Of a stretch of DNA of 64,000 bases, positions 25,884-34,728 are shown in pieces. The notes beneath the pieces were generated by a model, which worked only from the letters and a program-made list of their open reading frames with translations, ran no database searches and was not told the DNA's origin. Source of the DNA: Haloactinospora alba (GTDB lineage: Bacteria > Actinomycetota > Actinomycetes > Streptosporangiales > Streptosporangiaceae); assembly GCF_006717075.1 (NCBI RefSeq), contig NZ_VFQC01000003.1:372001-436000 (forward strand). Direction: 5' to 3'. The position numbers were made by a program, and so were the translations under genes. Each line of letters begins with the position of its first letter. Position 1 is the stretch's first letter.

Positions 25884-26867
25884 ATGACATTCAACGCGCG
25901 GGGGCTGTACGCCTCCTCCAGCAAACAGCCGCGCCGCCGCACCGGATGGCTCGTGGCCGGGGCGGTGCTGGCGCTGGTGGTACTCGCCGTGGGGGTGGTG
26001 AACGTGACGGCGAACCTCGCCGTCAGCGAGGAGCGGACCAGTGACAGTTTCGACGGGGCCTCCAGCGTCGCCGTCGACAACGGCACCCCGGGGCGGGTGC
26101 GGGTGAGCGGCACCGACGGGGACACGGTCACCGTGGACCGGACCCTGAGCAGTTCCCCCCTCGCCCAACCGGACGAGACGGTGCGGGCGGACGGCGACAC
26201 CGTGCGGGCCGACGCCAGGTGCGAAGGAACCCTGTTCGTGTTCGGGAAGTGCGCGGTGGACTACGACATCGGCGTTCCCGCCGGCACCGCGGTGGAGGTC
26301 ACGACGAGCAGCGGCGCCGTGGAGGTCGAGGGGGTCGAGGGCGACGTCCGGGCGAGCGCCTCCTCCGGCACGGTGACCGTCCGCGACGTCACCGGCGACG
26401 CCGAACTCACCGCCTCCTCCGGGAACGTCCGCGCCACCGGGGTGTCGGGGAACCTGGACCTGGAGACCTCCTCGGGCGGCATCAACGCCCGGCCGTCCGG
26501 CGGCGGGGCCGAGACCGTCCGCGCGCGTTCCTCCTCCGGCTCCATCGACCTGAGGGAGGTACGGACCGAGAACCTCGAGGTGGAGACCTCCTCGGGATCG
26601 GCCGACGTCGCGGGCGAGTTCACCACCGCCGAGGTCCGCTCGGGATCCGGGTCGATCAGCCTGGAGGCCGGCGGCGCCTTCGACCGCGTCACCGCCGACA
26701 CCGGGTCCGGCTCGGTGGACATGCGGGTGCCAGACGGCGCCTACGACGTCACCGGGAGCACCGGCAGCGGCTCCCGCGACGTGGACGTGGACCGCGACGA
26801 CGATGCCGACTCCCGGATCGACGCCACGACCGGCAGCGGGTCGGTGAGCATCAGCGCCCGGGACTGA
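25884..26867 (+). CDS. DUF4097 repeat protein, membrane anchored
   Basis: A 327-residue protein. A basic N-terminus and one membrane helix ('WLVAGAVLALVVLAVGVV') are followed by a repetitive extracytoplasmic region in which the pattern 'SSGS/SSGN' recurs about every 20-25 residues ('TTSSGAVEVEGVEGDV', 'TASSGNVRATGVSG', 'RSGSGSISLEAGG'), the DUF4097 beta-helix type. GGAGGTGG stands five bases before the ATG at 25884. It follows the two-component genes after 31 bases and is probably co-transcribed, so it may act in or respond to cell-surface stress sensing. Confidence 0.88.
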   Translation: MTFNARGLYASSSKQPRRRTGWLVAGAVLALVVLAVGVVNVTANLAVSEERTSDSFDGASSVAVDNGTPGRVRVSGTDGDTVTVDRTLSSSPLAQPDETVRADGDTVRADARCEGTLFVFGKCAVDYDIGVPAGTAVEVTTSSGAVEVEGVEGDVRASASSGTVTVRDVTGDAELTASSGNVRATGVSGNLDLETSSGGINARPSGGGAETVRARSSSGSIDLREVRTENLEVETSSGSADVAGEFTTAEVRSGSGSISLEAGGAFDRVTADTGSGSVDMRVPDGAYDVTGSTGSGSRDVDVDRDDDADSRIDATTGSGSVSISARD

Positions 26868-27118
26868 CCCCGGGGGAGGGTCCTGTCCGGTGGGCTCCTG
26901 TCCCATCGCGCGTCGCTCCGGTGTCGCGCTGGTTGCGTTCCCGTCCCGCGCCAGCGCGGCACCGGCGGCGCCGTTCGTGACGGACAGGTTCCAGCAAACT
27001 GCCGCTGGCCAGGAGGTTGCTGACGGCGCCCGAAGCTTTCGACCAGGGCGCTGGCCCTGAACCGGCGCCCGCCCCTCGCCTCGGTGACCGTGACGCTGGG
27101 GCCGAGCAGCAGGGTGTG

Positions 27119-27142
27119 TTAAGATACGACACGTGCCGTATC
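27119..27142 (+). promoter_or_regulatory. -10 element and operator overlapping a TetR start codon
   Basis: GATACGACACGTGCCGTATC at 27123-27142 is a 20-bp palindrome broken at one base pair. The GTG start codon of the TetR gene (27133) is in its middle. TTAAGAT at 27119-27125 resembles a -10 box and would start transcription at or next to the GTG, giving a leaderless mRNA. Autorepression by the TetR protein is inferred. Confidence 0.65.
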
Positions 27143-27804
27143 ACAAAACCGAGTCGGGCCCGAGGCCACCGGGCCGTCCGCGCGACGCGGGCAGGGAGAG
27201 CGAGATCCTCAGCGTCGTCCTGTCACTGCTGAGCGAGTCCGGTATCGAGGGGGTGACCTTCGAGGAAGTGGCCCGTCGGGCTCAGGCGTCGAAACGGACC
27301 CTGTACCGCCGCTGGGCGACGAGGCAGGAGATGGTGGTCGCGGCGATCAAGGCCGGACCCGCTTCCGGAAACAGGCCTGATCCCATCGACACCGGTTCCC
27401 TCCGCGGAGACCTGCTCGCGCTCCTGGCCCGGCTGGAATCCACGATGGAGGCCGGGTCGCCGGTCAGCCTCACGATCCTGCAAGCGGGTCTCCGGGACCC
27501 CGAACTCTGCCAGCACATCGAGGAATCCGCCGGCCCCACGGGCGCCCGGCTCACGGATTCCGTCCTGCGAGCCGCGATCGACCGGGGCGAGCTACCGGCA
27601 TCCGCCGACCCGTTCGCCTATGAGGAGGTCGCGGCCGCGGTGCTCGTCATCCGCAAGCTCAACGGCCTCGCCACGGACGAGGCGTACCGCGCAGCGCTGG
27701 TCGACTCCGTCCTCATCCCCGCGCTGCGAAGCGGCATCGGTGCGGGCCAGCACGGAATCTTCTCCGGCAGCCCCACCCCTGCCGCCCCCACCCCACATCA
27801 ATGA
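27133..27804 (+). CDS. TetR-family transcriptional regulator
   Basis: A 223-residue repressor. The N-terminal helix-turn-helix is 'GVTFEEVARRAQASKRTLYRRW'; the C-terminal part is the usual helical ligand-binding region and ends in a Pro/Thr-rich tail. No ribosome site precedes the GTG; the promoter geometry suggests a leaderless message. The stop overlaps the region before the alpha/beta hydrolase gene, which is probably its target. Confidence 0.88.
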   Translation: MPYHKTESGPRPPGRPRDAGRESEILSVVLSLLSESGIEGVTFEEVARRAQASKRTLYRRWATRQEMVVAAIKAGPASGNRPDPIDTGSLRGDLLALLARLESTMEAGSPVSLTILQAGLRDPELCQHIEESAGPTGARLTDSVLRAAIDRGELPASADPFAYEEVAAAVLVIRKLNGLATDEAYRAALVDSVLIPALRSGIGAGQHGIFSGSPTPAAPTPHQ

Positions 27805-27821
27805 ACCAAGGACCAGCCACC

Positions 27822-28703
27822 ATGACCGACCCCACCATCCCCGGGTTCGAGTACGACCGCATCAGCGGTGCCGGCGGAACCGAACTCAACGTCGCACACG
27901 CGGGTCAAGGCCCACCCGTCGTCCTCCTGCACGGATTCCCGCAGACGCACCTCATGTGGAGCGCTGTCGCCCGGGACCTCAGCCGCGACCACACCGTGAT
28001 CGCACCGGACCTCCGCGGCTACGGCGACAGCGACAAGCCCGACGAGGTCTCGCCCGACACCTACGCGAAGCGCACCATGGCCGCAGACATCGTCGCGGTC
28101 GCCGCTCAGCTCGGGCACGACCGTTTCGCGGTCGTCGGCCACGACCGCGGCGCGCTCGTCTCCGTCCGCGCCGGGCTCGACCACCCCGACACGATCACCC
28201 ACATCGGCATCCTCGACGTGCTCCCGACGATGGACACCTGGGACGTCCTGCACGGCGTCGACGCCAAGGTCGCCTGGCACCTCTACCTCATGGCCCAACC
28301 CAAGGGGCTGCCCGAGAGGATGATCGGCGCCGTGGCCGACGAGTTCTTCGCATCGTTCCTCGACGCCTGGGACCCCACCGGGGCCGCCTTCCCGGCGGAA
28401 CTCCGGGAGCACTATGTGCGGGCTTCGTCGAACGCGGTGCCGTCCATCGTCGCCGACTACCGAGCAACCGCGGGCATCGACCTCGACATGGACCGGGCGG
28501 ACCGCGCCGACGGGCGGCAGCTCACGATGCCGGTCGCGGTGCTCTCCCAGGACTGGGGAAGCCAGCTCGGGTTCGACCCCGCCCGGATCTGGGGCGCGTG
28601 GGCAGCCGATTTCACCTACGAAGCGACCGACGCGGGCCACTTCATGGCCGAGGAGACCCCCGCCCGCACCGCCGCGTTCGCGCGGCAGCTCCTGACCCGG
28701 TAG
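27822..28703 (+). CDS. Alpha/beta hydrolase, haloacetate dehalogenase/epoxide hydrolase group
   Basis: A 293-residue hydrolase. The oxyanion motif is 'LLHGFPQTHLMW', then 'APDLRGYGDSDKP', and the nucleophile Asp sits in 'VGHDRGA'; the final His is in 'DAGHFMAEE'. An Asp nucleophile marks the dehalogenase/epoxide hydrolase branch rather than esterases, and the HGFPQT pattern is close to fluoroacetate dehalogenases. AAGGA lies nine bases before the ATG at 27822; an ATG at 27801 overlaps the TetR stop. It is likely controlled by that TetR protein. The substrate is unknown. Confidence 0.88.
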   Translation: MTDPTIPGFEYDRISGAGGTELNVAHAGQGPPVVLLHGFPQTHLMWSAVARDLSRDHTVIAPDLRGYGDSDKPDEVSPDTYAKRTMAADIVAVAAQLGHDRFAVVGHDRGALVSVRAGLDHPDTITHIGILDVLPTMDTWDVLHGVDAKVAWHLYLMAQPKGLPERMIGAVADEFFASFLDAWDPTGAAFPAELREHYVRASSNAVPSIVADYRATAGIDLDMDRADRADGRQLTMPVAVLSQDWGSQLGFDPARIWGAWAADFTYEATDAGHFMAEETPARTAAFARQLLTR

Positions 28704-28861
28704 TCCGCCCGCTGCCTGCGGCGTCCGCACGTTGGCTCGTCAGAACAGCCCGCTCACCCCAGAAGGCCGGACGCCCGGTACGCGGGGGCGTGCCGGGCAC
28801 CGCTGCGTATGTCCTAGAGTTCGCCTACGCATGCTGGCCGCAACCGACGGGAACAGGGGCG

Positions 28862-29572
28862 ATGGAAGGTTCGTCGTTCGATGAGGTCTGGCGGGGGGTT
28901 TTCACGGTCCAGCCGGAGCCGCCGCAGTGGCTGGTGATCGCCGCGGGGGTCGCCGCGCTCGCGGTGGTGCTCGCGCGGGGACCGTGGAAGCTCGCCCGCA
29001 ACGTGGTGACGATCGCGCACGAGGGCGGCCACGCCGTGGTGGCCCTGCTCAGCGGCCGGCAGCTCACCGGGATCCGGCTGCACTCCGACACCTCCGGCGT
29101 CACCGTCTCACGGGGCAAACCCACCGGTATCGGTATGACCCTGACCGTGGCCGCCGGTTACGTCACCCCGTCGCTGGTGGGCCTGTTCGGTCTCCTGCTG
29201 CTGCTCAACGACCGCATCACCGCGCTGCTGTGGGTCACCATCCTGCTGTTGGCGACGATGCTGCTGCTGATCCGCAACGTCTACGGGGTGGTGTCCGTGG
29301 TCGGCACCGGGGCGGTGGTGTTCCTGGTGTCGTGGTTCACCCCCGCCGAGGTGCAGGCGGCCTTCGCCTACGGTTTCACCTGGTTCCTGCTGCTGGCGGG
29401 GGTGCGCCCCGTCGCCGAACTGCAGTCGCAGCGCCGCAGCCAACCTTCCCCGCAGTCGGACGCGGACCAGCTGCACCGGCTCACCGGCCTGCCCGGCACG
29501 GTGTGGGTGATGCTGTTCGGACTGGTGAACCTGGCCGCGCTGGCGCTGGGTGTGTGGCTGCTGCTGTTCTAG
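28862..29572 (+). CDS. M50-family membrane metallopeptidase
   Basis: A 236-residue polytopic membrane protein. The zinc motif is 'HEGGH' (His53, Glu54, His57) within 'VVTIAHEGGHAVV'; several hydrophobic helices follow ('VTILLLATMLLLI', 'GTGAVVFLVSWF', 'LFGLVNLAALALGVWLLLF'). It matches the M50B-like group often annotated as a peptidase in actinomycetes; no substrate is known. It stands alone, convergent with a STAS-domain gene. Confidence 0.85.
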   Translation: MEGSSFDEVWRGVFTVQPEPPQWLVIAAGVAALAVVLARGPWKLARNVVTIAHEGGHAVVALLSGRQLTGIRLHSDTSGVTVSRGKPTGIGMTLTVAAGYVTPSLVGLFGLLLLLNDRITALLWVTILLLATMLLLIRNVYGVVSVVGTGAVVFLVSWFTPAEVQAAFAYGFTWFLLLAGVRPVAELQSQRRSQPSPQSDADQLHRLTGLPGTVWVMLFGLVNLAALALGVWLLLF

Positions 29573-29662
29573 CGGGCCGCGCCGCCGCGCTCACACACCG
29601 GGGTCGGGGTGGAGGGGCCGCGGGCCGCCCGCGGCGCGGACGGTGCGCCGGGGTGGTGGGGG

Positions 29663-30028
29663 TCAGTTCGCGCTGGGTGCCCACGCCGGCGCGGCCAGCG
29701 CGGCCTCCACAGTGGGGAAGACGGGGATGCGGGTGTCGACCGCGGTCACCCGCAGGATCTGGGCCACCCGGTCGCTGAGCGCCGCGAGGAAGACGCGGGC
29801 GTCGTGTTCGGAGGCGCCCTTGTGCGCCCGGATGAGAGCCCGCAACCCGCTGGAGTCGATGAAGGACAGGCGGGTGCAGTCGAGTACGACCCTGCCGTGC
29901 GGGCGGGCGGCGACGGCGTCGAGGACCGCCCGGTGGAACTGCCGCTCGGTGGCCATGTCGATCTCGCCGTCGAGCGCCAGCACGAGGCCGTCCTCGTGCT
30001 CGTGGGAGCTGATCGTCAGTGCGGGCAT
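29663..30028 (-). CDS. STAS-domain anti-sigma factor antagonist
   Basis: A 121-residue single STAS domain. The phosphorylatable Ser lies in 'LSFIDSSGLRALI', and 'GEIDMATERQFHRAV' is the typical first half. The ATG at 30028 has GGAG five bases upstream; a longer reading frame adds only low-complexity residues. It would release a sigma factor by binding an anti-sigma factor, under control of a kinase encoded elsewhere. Confidence 0.9.
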   Translation of the reverse strand: MPALTISSHEHEDGLVLALDGEIDMATERQFHRAVLDAVAARPHGRVVLDCTRLSFIDSSGLRALIRAHKGASEHDARVFLAALSDRVAQILRVTAVDTRIPVFPTVEAALAAPAWAPSAN

Positions 30029-30453
30029 AGCCGCTCCGGGGTGAGCCGGTGCCGCTGCCCGGTTCGGTGGCACAGCATTCCCCGCTCCTCCCTTCCAAGG
30101 ACGGGCGTTCAACGCGCCGGTGGGCTGTTGAGGAAACACGCCACTGGGACGGAACCGCTGTTTCATCTGCGTGGTACACCCCTCATGCCGATAATGAGGA
30201 CGCGCCTGGGCACGGGTGATCGTCGCCGTTCGGTCAGAACTGGGGCATCGGCTCGGTCGCCGGGGTCTGGGTAACGTGGCCGGAGCGGACTAGCGGGGTG
30301 GTCCGTACAACACAGGCGACGTATCCGCTCATTCCTAAGATGCTTAAAACCAGCATCCCAGATATGACCGTACCACAGGGTCGTAGCTACTTCGTGATCT
30401 CATCGAGGCGTGGTTGTTTCCGGATGTTTCTCACATCCGGGTGCCGGAGCCGG
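30029..30453. other. Intergenic stretch without a supported gene
   Basis: About 425 bases with lower GC content in the middle (30300-30420). A 40-codon minus-strand frame (30234-30356) has a hydrophobic start but no ribosome site, so I do not call it. The stretch includes the promoter of the STAS gene and, at its right end, the terminator hairpin of the ABC ATPase gene. Confidence 0.5.
30420..30440 (-). terminator. Hairpin downstream of the siderophore ATPase gene
   Basis: CCGGATGT and ACATCCGG form a perfect eight-base stem with a TTCTC loop just beyond the stop codon of the minus-strand ATPase gene. There is no T-run. Confidence 0.6.
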
Positions 30454-31293
30454 TCAGGCGGTGGCGCTCCCGCTGCCGCCGGCGGCAGCGCGCAGGTTCC
30501 GGCCGCGCCGGTCGACGGGAACGATGAGCGGCGCGTCGGTCTCCGGGTCCGGTATGACCCGCACCGGCATCTCGAACACCTCCCGTACCAGTGTCTCGGT
30601 GATGACCTCGGCGGGCGGCCCCTCGGCGACAACCCGACCGTCCTTCATCGTGATGAGGTGGGTCGCGTAGCGGCACGCGTGGTTGAGGTCGTGCAGCACC
30701 GCCACCAGGGTGTGGCCGCGCTCGTGGTGCAGGTCGGCGCACAGGTCCAGCACGTCCATCTGGTGGGCGATGTCGAGGTAGGTGGTGGGCTCGTCCAGCA
30801 GCAGCAGCGGTGTCTGCTGGGCCAGCACCATCGCCAGCCACACCCGCTGGCGCTGGCCCCCGGACAGCTCGTCCACCAGCCGGGTGGACAGCTCGGCGAC
30901 CCCGGTCGCCTCCAGCGCCTCGCTCACCACGCGCTCGTCCGTGGACGACCACTGCTTCAGCAGCTTCTGGTGCGGGTATCGCCCCCGCGCCACCAGGTCC
31001 GCCACCGTGATCCCGTCCGGGGCGACCGAGGACTGCGGCAGCAGCCCCAACGTGCGCGCCACCTCCTTGGACGGGTAGGAGCTGATGAGCCGGCCGTCCA
31101 GGTACACCGCCCCCTCCGCGGGCTTCAGCATCCGGGACAGTGCCCGCAGCAGGGTCGACTTCCCGCACGCGTTCGGCCCGACGATGACAGTGAACGAGTT
31201 GTCCGGGATCGTGATGCCCAGGTCCCGGGAGACGACACTGTTGTCGTAGGCCAGCGTCAGGTTCTCCCCGCGCAGCCGCGGCGGTTCGGACAT
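30454..31293 (-). CDS. Iron-siderophore-type ABC transporter ATP-binding protein
   Basis: A 279-residue ATPase of the FecE/FepC group. Walker A is 'GPNACGKST', with Ala-Cys in place of the more usual Gly-Ser; the signature is 'LSGGQRQRVWLAMVLAQ', and the 'DEPTTYLDIAHQ' Walker B region is typical of iron-chelate importers. No permease or binding-protein gene is next to it, so it probably serves a transporter encoded elsewhere. Confidence 0.9.
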   Translation of the reverse strand: MSEPPRLRGENLTLAYDNSVVSRDLGITIPDNSFTVIVGPNACGKSTLLRALSRMLKPAEGAVYLDGRLISSYPSKEVARTLGLLPQSSVAPDGITVADLVARGRYPHQKLLKQWSSTDERVVSEALEATGVAELSTRLVDELSGGQRQRVWLAMVLAQQTPLLLLDEPTTYLDIAHQMDVLDLCADLHHERGHTLVAVLHDLNHACRYATHLITMKDGRVVAEGPPAEVITETLVREVFEMPVRVIPDPETDAPLIVPVDRRGRNLRAAAGGSGSATA

Positions 31294-31417
31294 GTGTGTG
31301 CTCCTCGGCGGTTCTCCTGGTCGGGCGCGCCGGTGCGCCGCCCCGGTAGAGGCTACTGGCCACGGGGCGGCGTCCGGAAGGCGGTGTGACCAACCTCGCC
31401 GGGGGACCGGTGCCGGG

Positions 31418-32194
31418 TCACCGCCCCAGGCCGCGCCGGATCGCCTCCTCCACCGGGGAGCGGGGGCCGTTCCCGCCCTGCGGGTCGAACTCCGCTGCGG
31501 GGGGCAGCGGCGGCTGGGCCATGAACTTCGGCGCCGAGCCGCGGTGGGGTTGGGCGGAGTGCACCAGGAACGGGTGGCACAGGTACACGTCCCCCGCCCG
31601 GCCCGTGGCCGGCGCCGTCGGCCGGTGCGCCGAGGCGGCCTCGGCCGCGGCGCTCAGCTCGAAGAACTCGGCTCCGGCCTCGCCGTAGGGTTCCAGCAGC
31701 CGCGCCACGTCCAGGTGGGAGCCCGCCCGGGCGACCGTGGGCGCGTCGTCCTCGCCCGCGTCGGAGAACAGGAACAGCATCAGCAGCGCCCGGCCGTGCG
31801 AGCGCACGTTGAGTCGCATGTCACCCTGCTCCCCGGTGAAGCTGGCGTCCACGTGCCAGCCGGTGTCGCCGGGGTCGTCCGGGTGCGGGAACCGCAGCGG
31901 GAACGTGCCGAGCCCGCCGAGGGGCTTCCACCCGCCCTCCCCGGCGAGCCGGTCGAACGCGGCCCGCAGCCCGGGGGTGTCGGACGCGGCGGCGAACGGC
32001 TCCCGACTGTAGCCGCCCAGCCGGATGACCGGCTGCGTCCAGGTGGCGGGGTCACCGGTGTCCACCCCGGCCTCGCGCGCCAGGGCGTCCCGCCCCTGCT
32101 CGGCGAGCTCGCGCGGGAACGCCTCCGGAAGGCGCACGAACCCGCGTTCGACGAACCCCGCTACATCATCCCCGCTGAGTCCAGGGTCTGCCAT
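31418..32194 (-). CDS. Phytanoyl-CoA dioxygenase (PhyH) family protein
   Basis: A 258-residue Fe(II)/2-oxoglutarate-dependent oxygenase. The iron ligands are His and Asp in 'GWHVDASF' and the distal His in 'CHPFLVHSAQPHRG'; the Arg after it is the expected 2-oxoglutarate contact. The family hydroxylates small molecules including ectoine and halogenates or hydroxylates natural-product intermediates. It does not show the ectoine hydroxylase signature I would expect, so the substrate is open. It stands 90 bases downstream of the molybdoenzyme gene on the same strand. Confidence 0.85.
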   Translation of the reverse strand: MADPGLSGDDVAGFVERGFVRLPEAFPRELAEQGRDALAREAGVDTGDPATWTQPVIRLGGYSREPFAAASDTPGLRAAFDRLAGEGGWKPLGGLGTFPLRFPHPDDPGDTGWHVDASFTGEQGDMRLNVRSHGRALLMLFLFSDAGEDDAPTVARAGSHLDVARLLEPYGEAGAEFFELSAAAEAASAHRPTAPATGRAGDVYLCHPFLVHSAQPHRGSAPKFMAQPPLPPAAEFDPQGGNGPRSPVEEAIRRGLGR

Positions 32195-32284
32195 ATCCGG
32201 CTCCTCGCGTCCTCGCCGCTGCTCGGGAACGAGGACAGCGTCACACTCCGGACGCGGCAGGCACCAGGGAATTTCCCGCGGAGG

Positions 32285-34600
32285 TCAGGAGGCGGCCAGC
32301 CGCGGCGGGTCGAACGCCCGCACCGGCGGCGGGTCGCCCGGGTAGGCCGCCACCTCCACCAGGATGTGCTGGCCGGTGCAGCCCTGGCTGAGCGCGGAGG
32401 TGCCCACGTCCGGCGCCAACGCGTTGGGGTTGCCGTGCGCGCAGGTGACGTCGTCGGCCGAGGGGTCGAACCAGGCACCGGTGGACAGCTGCACCACCCC
32501 CGGCCGCAGCCGGTCGCTGACCCGCACGCCGGCCAGGCAGCTGCCCACGTCGTTGGACACGCGCACCACCTCTCCGCCGGACAGCCCGCGGGCGGCGGCG
32601 TCGTCGGGGTGCATCCGCAGCGGCGCCCGGCCGGCGACCTTGCCGGAACGGCTGTGCGCCCCCATGTCCTGCTGGCTGTGCAGCTTCCCGCCCGGTTGGT
32701 TGGCGATGAGCAGCAGCGGCCACCGTTCGGACCGGGGCGAACCGAGCCGTTCCGTGGACGCCAGCCACACCGGGTGTCCGGGGCAGTCGGGGTAGCCGAA
32801 CCCGGCGATGTCGGCGGAGTACAGTTCGACCCGCCCGCTGGGGGTGTCCAGCGGGCACCCGTCGGGATCGGCCCGGAAGCCCCCGAACAGGGTGGTGTCC
32901 TCCACCCGGCCGGGGATCTCCACCTCGCCGGCCGCCCAGAACGCGTCGAAGTCCGGCAGATGCCCCGGCTGGGCGGCGCGCCACCGTTCGTAGAGGTACC
33001 GCAGCCACTCGGCCGAGGTGCGCCCCTGGGTGAAGGCGTGCTCGGCGCCCAGTCGGCGCGCCAGCTCGGTGTAGACGTCATACTCGTCGCGGGCCGTGCC
33101 GTGCGGCGGCACGGCCCGCGGCATGGCCCGCAGGGTCGTGTCGCCCTGGCTGGCGGCGTAGTCGTCGCGTTCCAGCGTCGTGGTGGACGGCAGCACGATG
33201 TCGGCGTGGCGGGCGGTGGCGGTCCAGTGCGTCTCCGCCACCAGCACCGTGTCGGGCCGGGCGAACGCGCGGCTCAGCCGGGCGAGGTCCTGGTGGTGGT
33301 GGAACGGGTTGCCGCCCGACCACGCCACCAGCCTGATGTCGGGGTAGGTGCGGCGCTGGCCGTCGTAGTCGTAGTTCTCGCCCGGGTGCAGCAGCATGTC
33401 CGCGACCCGCGCCACCGGGATGAACTCCGACACCGGGTTGGGACCCTGGGACACGCGCGGTAGCCCGCCGGGTGTGGACCCGCCCGCGTAGGACCCCATG
33501 GAGCCGTACCCGCAGGCGAACCCGCCGCCGGGAAGCCCGATCTGGCCCAGGCAGGCGGCCAGCGCCACCCCCGCCCACAGCGGCTGTTCCCCGTACTGGG
33601 CGCGCTGCACCGACCACCCCACGTTGACGAGGGTGCGGCCGCGGGCCATACGCCGCGCCAGGTCCCGGAGAGTCTCCGCGGGCAGCCCGCACAGCTCGGC
33701 CGCCCACTCCGGGGTTTTGGCGACCCCGTCGGTGTCGCCCAGCACGTAGTCGCGCACCGCGTCCGCGCCCACGGTGTAGCGGTCCAGGAAGTCCCGGTCG
33801 GCGCGGTCCTCCGCGAAGAGGACGTGCACCAGGGAGAGCAGGATCGCCGCGTCGGTTCCGGGTGAGGCGGGCAGCCACTCGGCGTCCATCTCGTCGATGG
33901 TGTCGTCCTGCAGCGGGCTGACGGAGACGGTGCGCACCCCGCTGCGGGCGGCGGCGCGCATGCCGGGTTCGGCGGTGTGGGCGGCGCGTCCGCCCTGGGA
34001 GATGTCGTTGTTGGACAGCCGCAGCCCGCCGAACGTCACGATGAGGTCGGTGTGCTCGGCCACCGCCTCCCACGTGGGGGCGTGGTGCAGCAGGTCGTCG
34101 GTGCCGCGCTCGCCCACCACGTGCGGCAGCAGCACCTCGATGGCGGCGTGGCTGTAGGTGTCCGCGCGGCTGGTGTGCCCGCCGATGGCGTTGAGGAAGC
34201 GGCGCAGCTGGCTCTGGGCGTGGTGGAACCGGCCGGCGCTGGACCACCCGTAGGAGCCGCCGAAGATGGCGGAGTTGCCGTGGCGGGTGCGGACCCGGTC
34301 GAGCTCGGCCGCCAGCAGGTCCAGGACGCGTTCCCAGCCGACGGCGACGTACTCGTCGTCTACGGCTCCGCGCCGCTCGTCCGGACCGGGGCCGTTCTCC
34401 AGCCAGCGGCGGCGCACGGCGGGCCGGTCCACCCGGGTGGGGTGGTGCTGGGCCTGGGGCACGTTGTCCATCAGCGCCGACGGCGCCGGGTCGCGGGGGT
34501 CGGGGCGCACGTCGACGACCCGGTCCCCGGAGACCAGCACCCGGTAGCTGCCCCAATGCGAGCTGGTCGGGTAGGTGACGCCGTCACCCTGCGGTTCCAT
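32285..34600 (-). CDS. Molybdopterin oxidoreductase, biotin sulfoxide/DMSO reductase type
   Basis: A 771-residue bis-MGD enzyme. 'GGSYGWSSAGRFHHAQ' and 'DTYSHAAIEVLLPHVVG' match the DMSO reductase type III family; the Ser in 'TYSHA' is at the place of the molybdenum ligand. There is no N-terminal 4Fe-4S Cys cluster and no Tat signal, so this is a soluble cytoplasmic enzyme like BisC. It reduces S- or N-oxides such as biotin or methionine sulfoxide. GGGAGGAACG precedes the ATG. The modABC operon 11 kb away supplies the metal. The C-terminal ~110 residues form the molydopterin-binding barrel ('QPGGKLHSQQDMGAHS'). Confidence 0.92.
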   Translation of the reverse strand: MEPQGDGVTYPTSSHWGSYRVLVSGDRVVDVRPDPRDPAPSALMDNVPQAQHHPTRVDRPAVRRRWLENGPGPDERRGAVDDEYVAVGWERVLDLLAAELDRVRTRHGNSAIFGGSYGWSSAGRFHHAQSQLRRFLNAIGGHTSRADTYSHAAIEVLLPHVVGERGTDDLLHHAPTWEAVAEHTDLIVTFGGLRLSNNDISQGGRAAHTAEPGMRAAARSGVRTVSVSPLQDDTIDEMDAEWLPASPGTDAAILLSLVHVLFAEDRADRDFLDRYTVGADAVRDYVLGDTDGVAKTPEWAAELCGLPAETLRDLARRMARGRTLVNVGWSVQRAQYGEQPLWAGVALAACLGQIGLPGGGFACGYGSMGSYAGGSTPGGLPRVSQGPNPVSEFIPVARVADMLLHPGENYDYDGQRRTYPDIRLVAWSGGNPFHHHQDLARLSRAFARPDTVLVAETHWTATARHADIVLPSTTTLERDDYAASQGDTTLRAMPRAVPPHGTARDEYDVYTELARRLGAEHAFTQGRTSAEWLRYLYERWRAAQPGHLPDFDAFWAAGEVEIPGRVEDTTLFGGFRADPDGCPLDTPSGRVELYSADIAGFGYPDCPGHPVWLASTERLGSPRSERWPLLLIANQPGGKLHSQQDMGAHSRSGKVAGRAPLRMHPDDAAARGLSGGEVVRVSNDVGSCLAGVRVSDRLRPGVVQLSTGAWFDPSADDVTCAHGNPNALAPDVGTSALSQGCTGQHILVEVAAYPGDPPPVRAFDPPRLAAS

Positions 34601-34728
34601 CGTTCCTCCCTCAACGAATGCTGCCCGGAATGTAGCCTATTCACCGGTTCGGGGCGCGGGTAACGGTCGGGGTGCCACCGGTGGCCGCGCCCGCCGCGCA
34701 GAGGCGCCGTCACGGGAAGGGTGCAGGT

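Noticed and set aside
23669..26200. An 843-codon minus-strand open frame
   Set aside because: Antisense to the kinase, response regulator and DUF4097 genes; composition only.
30234..30356. A 40-codon minus-strand frame with a hydrophobic beginning
   Set aside because: No ribosome site, no family resemblance, and the length is within chance; noted only in the intergenic entry.
31418..32194. Ectoine hydroxylase (ectD) for the PhyH protein
   Set aside because: No ectABC neighbours and the expected EctD signature around the iron ligands is not seen.
31292..33463. A 723-codon plus-strand open frame
   Set aside because: Antisense to the PhyH and molybdoenzyme genes, both of which have clear active-site motifs.
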